Assembly: GCA_003255065.1 (NCBI GenBank)
Contig: QAOA01001448.1
Span: 1,580,010 to 1,644,009 of the forward strand
Length of the DNA: 64,000 nt
Direction of reading: 5' to 3'
Source of the DNA: Cercis canadensis
Lineage: Eukaryota > Streptophyta > Magnoliopsida > Fabales > Fabaceae
Shown: one piece after another, positions 1-16,800 of the stretch
How the letters are laid out: every line of letters begins with the position of its first letter
How positions within the stretch are numbered: position 1 is the first letter of the stretch
Notes under the pieces: generated by a model
Seen by the model: only the letters and a program-made list of their open reading frames with translations
What the model was told of the DNA's origin: nothing
Database searches by the model: none
Made by a program: the position numbers and the translations under genes

Positions 1-1661
1 TTTCTACACAGAGCATCGTAAAGATTGCCAGTAAAAGTGTAGCGAGTATCTGTACCTCTAAAACTGAGGAATACATCGTAAGTCCATCCATAGGTGATGG
101 AAGAGGAGCACAGTGCTGGTTGTGTCATGAACATGATAGCTACTCTGTAATCAACTTTGATGGATGGACACCTGAAACTTGAGAATAAGCAGGAAATTTT
201 GAGAGTGAAGACTCCAAAGTCCAAACTTTAAGAGTAATAAGCTTAAATTTTGAGTCGCATATTACCTGTGCAATATGAAGTCGCGTAAATACCCTTCTGC
301 AGCATGCTGATTGGCAGATAGAATTAAAAAATGATTCCTTTCTCTTCCTCACTCCACTTTGAATCTTTGACCTACCTTTTGTTTTTTGTTTTTTTTTGTG
401 TCTCTATCCTTCCTTGTCTCTTCCTTTCTTTTTCTTTCTCACCCTCCTGGCGCTGCCCCCATCCCCCTTGTCTCTCTTTCTCTCTTGCTCTCCCTGTTTA
501 CCGGTTTCATTTTGCTTCTTTAAACATTTGAGAGCATCTCTGGGTGGTAATCAAAGTAAAATCAACTAACGTTTGAAGGTTTGTTTGATTAGTATTAAAT
601 TCAAATTTTACCCCTTTTCCCCTTTTATATTGTTTGCAAGTTCTGTTTCAATTGATTTTAATGTGATTTGCAGGAAAAGAAGTTTGGTATCTCACTAAAA
701 TTATATTGAAATTTGCAGATAAGATATTCCATACATTTGTTCTTTTTAAGAGCATCTTGTAGTTATTGCTACTTTTTTCTATTTATTCGTTATGAACTCA
801 TTGTGGCCAAAGCTTGTATACCTGATAGATAGTGGCTACATTGTTGAATTGAATTTGTTTGACATGATAACTGGCCAAAGGATCTCCAACACCCTTGACA
901 TGAAAAGGCAGCTGAAAATAAATGGATCATACTAATATATATGCATTTTATCTTTGAGCTGAATTTTCAGTGAAATAAGAGTTTTCCGTTGTATGGATTG
1001 AGTACCTGCAACTGTAAAAATGTCTAAAACATCAAGAAAGACTATCAGAATTTTGATTTCTTGGAACTAGATATATGAATCTCTCCTAGTGATCAGATAG
1101 AATGAATCTACTTGATGTGTTGGATCATCACTCATCAGGCACATTTTGATGATGTATTTTCCTACATGGAGCTTGATCCTTCATTTGTCAATCAGTTCTA
1201 TTTATCCGAAAAAGAACATATCTTTGTTTCTAAACATTGGAGTGACTCTTACTAAAAATATGTTTCAGATGCGACATAATGCAGGGTACAAACATGATGG
1301 GAAGCATTTCATTTCACAGATGAAATGAATAATTACTTGAAGAACTGGAGAGGTTTTAATAGCTTATTCTAATCTTCTGCAGTCATGGGTTTTTCGATGC
1401 ATTGTCCTAAATACTTTGAATATATCTGTGAGAAGTTGAAGTTTCAATATGTCTTTGCTTGTGATCCACCATTCTGGTGGATGAATGTCAGTAGTCTTCT
1501 TCAAACATTTTAGCAATTCAATTATACTAAGTTCTAGAGTAAGGGTAATACTTTTTGACTAAGTAGGAAAAAAAATGTTTGGAATGGTAAGAAACCAAGT
1601 TGCATGTAAATATGTTACATCATCTGATCTGTTTCTTTCTGTTTAATGTGGGATGTTGCAG
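1..1661 (+). promoter_or_regulatory. Upstream region and probable 5' UTR of the JMJ gene
   Basis: No convincing protein-coding gene is visible here. A pyrimidine-rich stretch at about 340-530 resembles a plant transcription-start/5'-UTR region. A good splice acceptor (GATGTTGCAG) ends at about 1661, before the first coding exon, so a 5'-UTR intron is likely. Transcript ends cannot be fixed from sequence alone. The short open frames in this stretch have no recognisable domain. Confidence 0.4.
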
Positions 1662-1861
1662 ATTGATGCTCTCCAGCTATTCGTGAAAAGACAGGTATAT
1701 TGCATTAGCTTCTACAGAGTTGTTCTCAAGCTGTAACAAGCAGTGGAAGTTCAGGGAACCAAAAGATTCTGATTGTGGGGCGGATTATACTGACTCCTAT
1801 ATTTATACAGTGAACACAAGTTGGAGACATTGTTATCTATTTCCTTTGTATGAAGTTACCA

Positions 1862-5606
<3,745 letters not shown>

Positions 5607-6010
5607 CATTGCATTCAATGTGAATAAGAAGTTGACGTTGCATTCATGAAACTTTTCTGATCACTGTGCATAAAGAGAGAGATGGCCTTGCATCCATCAG
5701 CTATTTCTATAGAAGATAATTTGATACATGTCCCAATAGAGAATCTGATAATTCAGCAAACGGCATTGATCAGAGCTATTTACAACAGAGGAAAGCACCA
5801 GAAGCCGTTTCCCATTTGAGTCATATGAAGGAATCATCTAATAGCTCAACACCTGCAAGTGAGATAGCTAATGGAAAGACTGGTTCCCTGAAAGAAGAAT
5901 CTGTTATTTTCAGATCAAACTTGAAAACCCATTTGTCAATTGTCTCAAGAGAACACATGATATGCTTTATGCCTGCCTCTAGTTGAACATGGAGCAAATA
6001 AAAAAATTCT
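5607..6010 (+). pseudogene. Decayed C-terminal linker of the JMJ gene
   Basis: Past the stop codon at 5604-5606 the DNA still looks like old coding sequence. An open stretch at about 5720-5981 encodes a Ser/Lys/Glu-rich peptide including KESSNSSTPASEIANGK and FRSNLKT. Near its end, coding-like sequence (ICQLSQENT) moves to another frame interrupted by stops. This is what is expected of the linker that joins the C5HC2 finger to FYRN/FYRC in JMJ14/JMJ18 proteins. I found no FYRN or FYRC sequence before the next gene remnant. The reading as a remnant is inference from composition, position and frame breaks. Confidence 0.55.
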
Positions 6011-6226
6011 CTCTCTCTGTCTTTTTCTGTTTGGAACGATACATAACAACAGTAACTTTTATAAGACGGCAATCAGATACTCTCAAGTTTTATTTTTTGC
6101 ATCATCACTGTCGTATAATACAGGCAGGAGCTATAGTTGTATAAAGTAACCAAGGGAAAATTGCACTTGATAGATCAAACTTTTGGTGACTGCAGAAACT
6201 TCTGTTTGATCTTGGCAACTAACTTG

Positions 6227-6946
6227 TTAATGAGGAGGCAGTGTGTCATTTATGACAAGATGCTGCTTCAGAGCATTCACCCATGAGAAAATTCTGGGTT
6301 TTTCTCTGGCCCAATAACCTCGGTATCAAAGGCCTCAGGAAAAGCTTTGTAGTTGCAAGCATTTGCTGCCACAACAATGTCAAGCAGTCCCAAGGTTTTG
6401 CCATTAAAGAAAGGGAATTGCTCAGGAAAATCTTTCTTGATCCCTTGTTCAAACACCCTAACCATTTCATTCATATCTTCAATTGCTTTCTTTCTCTTTC
6501 TCTCTTCTTTTGATTGGATGATGGGTAAGCTCCCTGGCATGACCTGATAACAAAACCAAACTTAATAAGTGTTCTATCCAAAATAATTAGAAAAAGAGAA
6601 AACAAAAATGACCACAAATTTGATAAGGCAGTCAAGTAAGAGAAAAGCACCTTTTGATCATAATAAGTAACCCAGAATCGGACTCTGGCTCTCTGATAAG
6701 GATCCTGAGGCAACAGTTTGGGGCTGTGATTCCAATTCTCAGCAATGTATTCTAAGATGACGAGAGTCGGCAATTGATCTGCCATTGTGCACAAGTACAG
6801 GAACCTTTTATGGACATGGTTGTAGTGTGTTTGTCAAATCTTCCTCAACGTATTTGTAGGGTATGCCCTTAACTAAGGGCTAATGCTACCCTGGTACAGT
6901 GGGCGCTAGACCATGTCCCAAACAGCACCACTTCTTCCAATTCCAT
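6227..6946 (-). pseudogene. Tau-class glutathione S-transferase pseudogene
   Basis: Read on the minus strand, an ATG at 6946 opens a tau GST N terminus (VVLFGTWSSAHCTRVALAL), including the WSS motif region that carries the catalytic Ser. The frame breaks at once: a frameshift and TAA come before GIPYKYVEEDL. A deletion leaves a TAA before KVPVLVHNGRSIADS, and a 2-base loss disrupts SLVILEYI. Exon 1 ends at 6651 with a GT donor; exon 2 starts at 6543. A further one-base shift near 6285 separates the main frame from the C terminus (VNALKQHLVINDTLPPH, stop at 6227). Two-exon architecture and full length are preserved, so this is a decayed genomic copy rather than a retrocopy. Tau GSTs conjugate glutathione to xenobiotics in the cytosol; this copy cannot. 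Confidence 0.82.
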
Positions 6947-8619
6947 TCTCTGGTTTCTTGATTATGGTTCATCTATCTGCTATTTATGGCCTTTTATACA
7001 AGTTAATTCCTAGGATCTTTTTGTCGAGTGGGGGATCAAAACTCAAAAGTATATACCGTCAAACAAAATATAAAACATTATCATTCTAAGTTTCTTAATA
7101 GAGAAATAGAGACCTGGAGAACAAGACTTATATCTATTTTCTTGGGCAGAAAGTTGATCGAGGTGAGGATAGGGAATAAATAAATAAATTATCTGTCTTT
7201 TGAGTGACATACTTAACTAAATTTAATAAAAATAATATGTTGCACATTATAACTTTATATTTTTACTTAGGTTTAAATATTATGTAGGTCCTTATAGTTT
7301 GGACAAATTTTGAATTAGATCTCTATAATTTTTTTTTTCTTTTGGTCCTTATAGTTTAAATTTTTTTAATTGGGTTCATGTTATCACCCATGATTATAAT
7401 TTTGTCAGTTTAGTGTTAACATAACAAACGATTTGTCTATGTAATAATAAAAAGAAGTTGACGTGGTACTAAAGAGGCAATTTTTGTGTCATTATGATGC
7501 TATGTCAGTTTCTTTTAATATCACATAAACAATTTGTTTGTCATATCAGCACTAAACTGACGGATTTATAACTCAAGAATAAGGATTCATCAAATAAATT
7601 TTCAATTTGAATATTGTGTACAGCATACATTATAAACGATGGATGTTATTATATTCACATATTAGGATTTTGGATAAATGATACCTTTTTTTTTCTCCAT
7701 ATTTTATAATAACAAACAGAAAAATAATTCAACCAAATGAAGCTATGTTTGTTAATTCTTACAGTATGATAAATTTTGGAAGAGAAATATATCTTATTTT
7801 TTGTGTGGCTTAATATTGGTTAAAAAAAAATATGGGTTGTTTAGTCTTCAGGTCCTAGTGATTGAGCACTTTATATTTTATTATAGAAGTCTTACACTCA
7901 AATCATATTGAGAGTAGGTAGAGTTTAGAAGGGGATAGACTACTCTTGCGTGTAGCCTTCAATGAAAAAAATTAGGGTAGTCTATTGTCTTACATAGATA
8001 TAATTTCTATTCGTTTCTAATGAGATTGAACAGAGCCTTCATGATGCATGGAGTACTTGACATTTAATCTTTAGGGTATCCTTTCATGAACTTCTTTTGT
8101 TGATGTACTATAAATTAATTCGTTATAAAGTATAGAAGCAAATCACTGATGAGGGAAATAATTGTTGTAGGTAAAAATATAAAATATATGGTTCTATTTG
8201 TAGCAGAAAATTTATATGGGAGCTGAGGGAGAAGGCTTTTGTGAATAAAATTTCTTATAATAATGTACTAGATCATTAAGAATATTCTAGACATGGAATA
8301 GTCAGTAACACAAATTTGAAATGGTCGGTGACGCCCATCATGTGTATGTGCACAATACAAGTTTGAAGGATCGTGTATGGCTGCTTTGTATTTCGCTTCT
8401 CAATCACGTTTTGCAACATTTGGAATCGCTTCAAAATTTCTATTCCACAAACACTTAGTTCACATTTTCTGTCTCAGTTACAAAACTCCAAACTCCTAAC
8501 AAAAAAGTCTACATGCTAATGTAAATTGAACAGCTAAATTATAACTAGAAAGTCAGATTCATGACCTAGTAAAAGCCAGAAAAACAGTGGCTTTCTAATA
8601 TTAAAATTTATAAATTGGA
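6947..8619. other. Intergenic, with a probable old dispersed repeat
   Basis: No gene is supported here. At about 7265-7600 the phrase GGTCCTTATAGTTT occurs twice, followed by a long AT-rich body with TGTCAGTTTAGTG and a partly inverted counterpart (CACTAAACTGACGG). This resembles a degraded non-autonomous DNA transposon, but clear terminal repeats and target-site duplications were not found. The rest is low-complexity AT-rich DNA. Confidence 0.35.
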
Positions 8620-10102
8620 CTAAGTATAGCACTTGGTTGTGGAGTAAGTTGAGGGCACATCACAAGGACAAGAAGTGTCCCAAAGTAGATTTGACTTCCA
8701 TGCTTCCCCAATGTTCAAAGGCAAAGTGAATGGAAACCCAATAGATCGAACTGTCTCCAACTCTTGCTCATCTCCACGAGGCACATTCATATTAGGAATC
8801 TTCACCATTGCATTATCATCTACATTGCCAAGTGTCCCTTGCATCTCACGTAATAAAGACATAGGAGAACCATTATGACCATGCTCTTGAAACCCACCAA
8901 AGTTCATACCCTCTGAGGCCTTACCAAAATCTCCTAGCATAGAAGATGACATATTCAACAACATGGAAGGAACATCCACTGAGGATTTGGCTGTAGTAGT
9001 ACAAGTTTCAAGGGGAGATGAAAACATTAAGCTAGTGGTAAGGTCACCATTTGAAATAGGCAATTGATCAAAGGGTTTATAAAGCAATGGATTAATAATG
9101 GGTTTGTAAGAACCAATATCTAAGCCACAAAAAGGGCTATTAGTAGTGGTTAAGTATTGTATGTCACTGTGGTTAGTATAAAACTGGCTGGTTAAGCCAG
9201 TTTTCTTTGTCAATGGCTCTGAACAAAACTGAGGACTATCTTCATCTTTGGTTAGCAAATCAGAGGTGTTTGTTTCAGGTAAAGGAGAGACCCAAGAGTG
9301 AGAAAGAGCCCTTTGAGCTGTAGAATTAGTTTTCTTGAATATCCTGCATATCGCCCATGAATCCTGCATTATTCAAAGTTCACAAGCATCTTAAAGTTAG
9401 TCTATGGGAATATATCGAGTCATAAATGAACATAAACGTTTAAGTTTTTAGAAGTTTTATTTTACATTAGCTGGAATGGTCTTGTCTATGTACTTCTTTG
9501 GTGAAGATGAGTCTATGAGAGAAGGTAAGCGGAACTCGTGCATCATCCAATCAGTTTTGACTCCTTTGGCAGCTCTACCTTTGTAGAAAACAAGGGATTT
9601 CTTCAACCCAATGCACTTTGAACCCTCAGAGGAGTAAATAGGCCTATCGGTTCCTGTGGCTTTCCAGAACCCAGCTCCTGTTACCCTATTAGGCCTTGCA
9701 CTGTTTCTGTATTTTCTGTCTCTTGGACAGTAAAAATACCACTCTTTCTCTCCTGTAGTGGCCAACTCTGTAAACAACATCATAAACATAAAAGCAACTT
9801 GTTAGATCCCTCCAAACACTTTGCACAGTAAAAAGTTCTGAACTATAAGGAGTAATATAGAAAGTGCTTTATTGCAAGAGCTTTTACATATATGTATGAA
9901 GCAAGAAAAAGTGTGGCTTACTTGGAAGATCCCACGGATCATATTTGTAGATATCAAGCTGCTTGATGATCTCAATAGACAGAGGCCTTTGCTGAATCTT
10001 TCTTCTAAGATAAAACCCAACAAGCTCCTCATCAGTTGGATGAAACCTAAACCCTGGTAGCATAACCTCATCAAGTTTCTCACTATCATTTCTCTCATCC
10101 AT
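8620..10102 (-). CDS. FEZ: NAC transcription factor, FEZ-like (ANAC009 type)
   Basis: Three exons on the minus strand, 10102-9922, 9767-9466 and 9363-8620, give 408 residues with GT-AG junctions. The N-terminal NAM/NAC domain (about residues 14-170) is complete: [79 protein letters not shown] and [11 protein letters not shown]. The run [20 protein letters not shown] and the first part of the tail ([16 protein letters not shown]) match what I recall of FEZ, which drives formative divisions in root-cap and columella stem cells. The rest of the C terminus is Ser/Thr/Asn-rich and probably activating. Intron positions are those usual for NAC genes. A different NAC of the same subgroup is possible, but neighbouring genes (see the synteny finding) support FEZ. 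Confidence 0.9.
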
Positions 10103-11312
10103 ATCTTAACCTATTCTTCTATTCTAGAAACTCTAACCTCTTCAATATGGAAAAAAAGAGAGCAACCCTTTTGGCTCCTGAATATTCTAAGCAAAACCCA
10201 GAAATTTACAAGCGAGTGGAAGCTGCTTCTTGAGGAAAGTTTAAAGCTTTTTGAAGCAAACCCTAAAAGAACATGAACTGAAGAGAAGAGTTGAAAGACA
10301 AAGAAGAGGAAGTTTGAGAGTGAAGATTTCACTTAATTTGAAAGCATTATATGCTTCCTGAGAAGGGGTCTGCCTCCGAATCTTTAGCCGCCTTTTCTGG
10401 TGACTTTTAAAGCAGTGTGTGTTTTGCGAGGATCACGTAGCTACCTTGGTTCATATACAGAAGAAGCTGAAGGCAAAGCTCTTAAAAGAGAACAACTACC
10501 AAGGAAGAAAAAAAACCACTAAGTCAAGAGAATAGATTTTTTCTTTCTTAGCAGAGTACTCTACTTTCTTAATTATACCTTAACAAATCAATTTTCATCA
10601 TTTGTTTAATAACCCAAAAGGTGGAATCTCAATAAACCCCAAAATTAGCAGCTTCTGGGGATTATGAAACGGTATTTAATTACCCTTTTAACATATTAAT
10701 CTCATGAAAGTTTTGTTATATCCACTACAAGCCAAGACAAAGCAGAGTTCCAAGTGAGTAATTTTTAAATGGGTGAAGTGTCTGAAACTTTGAAGTATCA
10801 TTTGGAAACGTGGACCTGAAACAGATTCCAAAACAGGGCTCAAATTTTATATTGCAACCGCAAATTCCAGTTAGACCCACTTAGGATTATACTACTGATT
10901 TGAAGGTTTCTCAGAATCCGAAAATCCCGTTTCTATTCCATTCCCAGAGCTTCTATTCCACTGATTTTGTCAGATTGAATCAGTTTAATAATAAGCATTT
11001 ATGTTATGTTAATGTCAAATTTCAGATAACAACAACCGGACGTGTGATCAAAGTCAAATATGGTTGAAGGGACCTCTTCCCCTTATTGGAACATTGTATT
11101 CATTTTCACTAAAACAATTTCTTTATTGCCCACCAATGCATATAACATCTGATTAATTAAAAACCTGTTGTGATGCCTTTCAGGGGTATTTGACCTTCTT
11201 TCACCCTTCTTTTCTAGAAGACTAATTAATTCAACCTTTTCCTAGTTTTCTCACTAACATTGTTTCTTGCCCTTAATTTTGACTTACAGTAACCTTTTCT
11301 CACTAACCTGCT

Positions 11313-11440
11313 TGCACTACTTGACAAAGAAAAATTCAAAGTTCAAATCCTTAATTTTCTCACTAAACTTTCTAGTTTGCTAGGAAATGATAAACCTGCA
11401 TGCACTACTTGACAAAGAACCATAAAATTCAAAGTTCAAA
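11313..11440. repeat. Short tandem duplication, period about 85 bp
   Basis: The phrase GCACTACTTGACAAAGAA followed by AAATTCAAAGTTCAAAT occurs twice, about 85 bp apart. The copies differ by small changes, so this is an old local duplication. Confidence 0.6.
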
Positions 11441-11530
11441 TGAAATGAAAAATTAGAAAAGAAAAATGTTACTCACATAATAATTTGTGCATTTAATTTC
11501 ATTTGAAGTTAACAAAATAAAACGTTCAAG

Positions 11531-11792
11531 TCGACTCATATAAGCAAAAGCCCTATCAAGTACTAACTCAACTTAAAAGACGTAGAGATAACATTTTTGT
11601 AAGTATTTGCAGCCCAAATAAGCGTCCATCATATTATATGTACTTACAAAATATATTATGCATTCGACTCATCTAAGCGAAAGCCTATCAAGTACTAATT
11701 CAACAAAGACGTAGAAATGACCTTTTTGTAAGTATTTGCAGCCCAAATAGACATCCATCATATTATATGTACTTACAGAATATGTTATGCAT
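11531..11792. repeat. Two-copy tandem repeat, period 133 bp
   Basis: Copy 1 begins at 11531 and copy 2 at 11664, both with TCGACTCAT. Both contain TATCAAGTACTAA, GTAAGTATTTGCAGCCC and ATCATATTATATGTACTTAC in the same order. Scattered substitutions and small indels separate them. No coding potential is visible. Confidence 0.8.
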
Positions 11793-13856
11793 ATGTGTAT
11801 TTATAAGTAGTGGAAATGGGTGTTTTGGTAATAGAAGTAGTGAGTGAAAGGCAAAATCCTCTATTTTTGTAGGCATTGGAAATACAAAAGTACGAAATTT
11901 CTCAATTTCTTGCTTTAATAAAACCAAAATAGGTTTCAACAATGAAACTCAAAAAGGGTCTAAATTTCCTACAAGACCCTCAATCTAAAACTACATAGAT
12001 TTTATCGCTTTTTTGGCACTTAACTTCGCTAAATATGTCTAGTGGTTGGATGGCAAGAAGCGTACCACTAATTAATGGAGAAGTTCACTGAGTCAAATAC
12101 CAAACTTGGGACTCCAAATTCAGTGAAGGTCCCAAAATCCAGCCCTCGGTTGGAACCATTTTTGTCTGTTTTTTGACCTAGGGTTTGCTTCCCAAGCGTG
12201 CAACCAAAGTTTTGAAACTTAGTCAAACTCTCCAAACCCAGCCATCTATACCTCTTTCTATGCAAAACACACCTACCCTTTCAAAAGCATTCAATTAATT
12301 TCCAAAGTTCAGTTAGTAAATTTTCATGAATAACACAAGGGAATTCATGACGACAATAAGGACGTTTGCCTTATTGGTGATGACGATTTGTGGGTTCACT
12401 TCAACAAGTTACAAAAATGGAGGCACCTTAGCCAATAAATTGGTTTGCTTTGTGTTTCATCACTTTCTCGAGAGATACTCCAAGCAAAATTTCAAGTATT
12501 GGTGGGAAAACGAATAAGAATAATATTATATGCCAAAAAAAAAATCAATTGTACATTTTATATATAATTGGCAAAAGCTGAACTTCGCCCAATAAAAGAA
12601 TTTAAATATATGTGTGAATGACTTGTTAGTCGAGTGACACATCCTTTAATCATAAAAACTAAATAGTTGATATCAAAGATTCTATTTTATCTATGTCTTT
12701 TCCTCTCGCTTCCTAAGCATATTGTGCTCCCTTACAACAACAACAACAACAAAAATAACTTAAACGAGAACTAATTATGTAGTTCACTTTCAAAATATTT
12801 ATCATCCAACTTCATCTGTATGCTCATCACCAAAAAGAAACAGAGTTTGCTGGCTCTCAATGCTAATTGGGTGTGTATTTCATATGTGCATCTTCAATTC
12901 TATTGAGATTTGAAAACATAGATCTCTGCAAGCAGTTGGAGGGAACTGGGCTCCTTTGTTGATGACGATGTGGTGTATATATAGAGGCGAAGAATACCTA
13001 AGAATTTTCAACTCTTATGTTGGGCATATAGAACTATCTGAATGACTGTTGCAAAGCTGTTTTTCTCACAGTATATGTAAATCTTTTTTGTCATAACTGC
13101 TTTTTCTCACTAAAATCAACCAAGTTATCATCTGTTACTAGAGTTTAGAAGATATGTTGTAACGTACAACTACACTCCCCTTATTTTGATTTGATTTTCC
13201 ATATTCTATAAAATTACCTAATCTACCATTCTTCTAGCTCACTCAACACTAGTACTGACATCAGTATCTCTAGGGTCTATCAGTTTTTACTAATCCAAAA
13301 GCTACCTTCACATGACTTGGCTCCAATAAAGGAAGTCATGACTCTACTACATGGTTCAAATGTGTTCTACAAGATACCCACAACAATCTCTTCATATGCT
13401 CTTTATTAAACATAAATAAATCATGCTTACTAATAATTTAATATCTCTTCTTTTTTCTGATAGTAACTTAATATCTCGTGGATGTGTGCTTTGGTTCTTG
13501 TGTAATAACAGTCAAACATTCATCAGGCACAGTGTGATTCAACATCAATACCTTTCCAGCTTGATTTCCTGGATTGATACACTCCATGTGACAGTTCTCA
13601 GCATGAAAATTAACATAGCCGATACAAAACTTCCTTATCATAAAAATTGTATTGAATCAGAATCTGCTAAAAATGTCAAAGCTCATCGCACAATTGAATT
13701 TCCATGATCAGATAATCAATTTCTAGTTCTTCACTGACTCAACCAACAATCAAACTATCTTTTACAATAAGGAAAGGGAGCATAGTGTTATGCGAAGAAA
13801 TTTATCTGTATTCTGTACATGCTCCATATCTGTGCAGAAAAGAGAAAATGCTCCCA

Positions 13857-16800
13857 TCAAGTCCGCAACAATTCTCTAATATCGTATCCTTGAAGCTATC
13901 CAAATAAACGGGAGAAGAATCAGTGTTAGCACTGAATGAAAAATTCACTCAGTAAAGTACTCACAGTATTTGTATAACAAGACTAACTGTGAGCCACACT
14001 AAGCATATTCATCTCTCCATGGACTTATATAAATTTACCTGAAGAAAAGTAAGAAGTAATATTACTCCTGAGTTCCAGAAAGCATGTATAGTGATGGGAG
14101 TCAGAAGGTTGCGAGTGTGAGCATATGAAAACCCCAAAGCAGTCCCTAGATAGGTCACCAAACTCTGTTATTTTCTTCACAGTAGATGGAGGAACAATTG
14201 CAGCTTAAAATGTTCAACAAATTGCTTCTTTTCATTTTGTTTACCTTGGTTCTAATATGAACTCAGAAAATATGAAGGGAACAACTGTATGTTCTCCATC
14301 TATCCAACAAAATTCTAAATAAAATTCTCAATTGCCAGTTCTCAAGATCTTTTATCTTGTATTTACAAAAAGTAATACCTAGAACAAATAGCTGTGGAAA
14401 TTCTCCAGGAGTGAGATGGGCAAGGGCAAATACAGCAGCACTAATGATGACAGCAACTGGTGTAGGAACCCTGCAGTTAGATTAAGCAAACATGAGAGAG
14501 TATTTACCAGTAACATGCTTTCAACTGGTTTTTCTCTTCTCACCTCTCATGGTAAAATTATCTGCTTATTTTCTACTGCCTCCAATTCATTCCATAATCA
14601 TACCAATTCCAAAACCTTGATAGTAATAGCAAAACATTTGTAAATGAGCAGCAGTCGATGGAGTTCTGAATATACTTTCTCTAAAAGATAAACTGACTAC
14701 ATAATAACAAAAGCTACACTAATTAAACCTTTTCTGTCCAAATATCCAGTTATTTATTATTCAATTTAAAAGAAATGCCTCATTTATAAGGGAAGCCAAA
14801 GTTTCTGTAACCAACATACTTAATTGTAATATATGGAAATACAAGTTAAAGGGGAAAAAAGTCTATTTCAGAAATCAAGGGGAACAAAAGAAAAAAGAAA
14901 CAAAAAGAAAGCAAGCAATACCACTTAGTCAAGGATGCCATAAAAAAGCCTCGAAATACAGTCTCCTCAAGAAGTGGAGCAAGGACACCAGTGATGCCCA
15001 CCAAGCAAGCAGTGCTACAATGAAACTAAACACAATCAGTTCACTCATGAATCTGAGAAAGATAATCTAAATGGAAATTTCATATAATATTACAGTCAGA
15101 ACATCTATAAATAGGAAATTTTTTCTCTAAATACCTGACATTTGAGGATCCAATTAATGGGAGCAAACGAACTAGAGCATCAGTCTGAAAAGCAGGTTAC
15201 AGAAACTAATAAGGGATCCTCAGCATAATCGGAAACGCAACAAAAATTGAATGTTAATCATCCTATCTTTGATAGGATATTGACCAAGTCAATTTCTTGA
15301 CACTTATTGAACAGAACAAAAGTAATTTAAACTTGTGAAGGCAGAACACTTCCACTATTCTAGGTGAGAATAGTAGATTCACACTCAGCATTCACTAAAG
15401 CTGATCTGACTTAGTAAGCTGGCAAGACTCATGCAAAGATGACAAAATATTACCTATGTCTTGAAGAAAAAAATTAGCATCTGTGGATTAAGTACTTATA
15501 CAATGTGAGTGGTCGTGTTCCTAAATGCCATTCTTCAAAATTATGGTGTAAATAATCTAATAATTACATCTGAATCTGCCACAAAGAAGTAGATTATGAA
15601 AATCTTAAAATCAATGATAACCTCTCTTTTTGGGGTTTCACCATTAGAGAAGGACAGGGCAGCTCCTGTCAATGCAATAGTAATAATGGCACCAAGAAGG
15701 CCAACTCCTGCCCACAACAGCCATCCTTTTTGAAGGTTGAAAGGTTCCCTCAAATCTGAAACATTTATTTTATCATTAAATACAAAGAAGCGCAACAGAT
15801 TCCAATTTTCCTATATATAAGCTAATTATAAACGGAAAATATGACTAAAATGAGCTTTAAACCATTAAGTTGCAACTATAAGCCTATAGCCACACAGAGA
15901 AGGTATGTTATTACATCCTCAGAGGCACAAACTGGTTGGCATTAACAGCAGTAAACATTATAAAATTAATTGAAAATGTACTAATAATTCATTGACACAA
16001 AAATCTTTTAAATGATAAATATGAAAACCTTTTACCTGTACCCTAGATAAATATGAACAGCTTTTAAATGATCATACCAAATTTGAAGAAGTCCTCCGGG
16101 AGTGGCTGGTATGTGTTGACAATACCATATAGAACTCCAAGTACAGCGGCAGTTGTGATGCTGCAAAATAATGGGAGAAAATGAGGTGCACAAACCAGAA
16201 TTATTTGCATTTTGTCTTCACAATCAGGAAAAAAAAAATCAAAATAATTTTTAGGTATGGAGGTAAGGACATGGAAAACTCAAAATCAACAAGAAAATGG
16301 CATATTATGCGTCTTAGATGCTAGATGAATCTATACTTCCAAACATAAGGCAACTGCTCAGTTAGACAAAGGCCAAAAGTTAAAAACAAATGTTAAAAGC
16401 AATCATTCGGAGATAGACATGGAAGGTAAAAGTCTTGAACCGGAAAACAATGAGAAAATAAAGAAGTCAAAGACAGCCAAANACTCAAAATCAACAAGAA
16501 AATGGCATATCTATACTTCCAAACATAAGGCAACTGCTCAGTTAGACAAAGGCCAAAAGTTAAAAACAAATGTTAAAAGCAATCATTCGGAGATAGACAT
16601 GGAAGGTAAAAGTCTTGAACAGGAAAACAATGAGAAAATAAAGAAGTCAAAGACAGCCAAAACTTATGCATATCTACCTCTGCCATTGGTATATTCAATA
16701 AAGCTATCAGATGTAAGTGTGATAAGAAAATGTCAGCATTGCCTATTCTTAATTATGACCAAACCAAGACAAGCCAGAATCATAGTTAGTGGGAGTTATT

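Larger units (their letters stand above)
10103..13856. other. Intergenic; FEZ promoter side and two short tandem duplications
   Basis: No gene is supported. The first kilobase is the FEZ upstream region. Two local tandem duplications are present, at 11313-11440 and 11531-11792. An open frame at 12326-12517 starts with a hydrophobic stretch but has no family resemblance and no supporting context. The rest is AT-rich spacer, ending in the probable 3' UTR of the protease gene. Confidence 0.5.

Noticed and set aside
12326..12517. 63-codon open frame with a hydrophobic N-terminal stretch that could be a small secreted peptide
   Set aside because: No family resemblance, no paralogue in the window and no supporting context; such frames are expected by chance.
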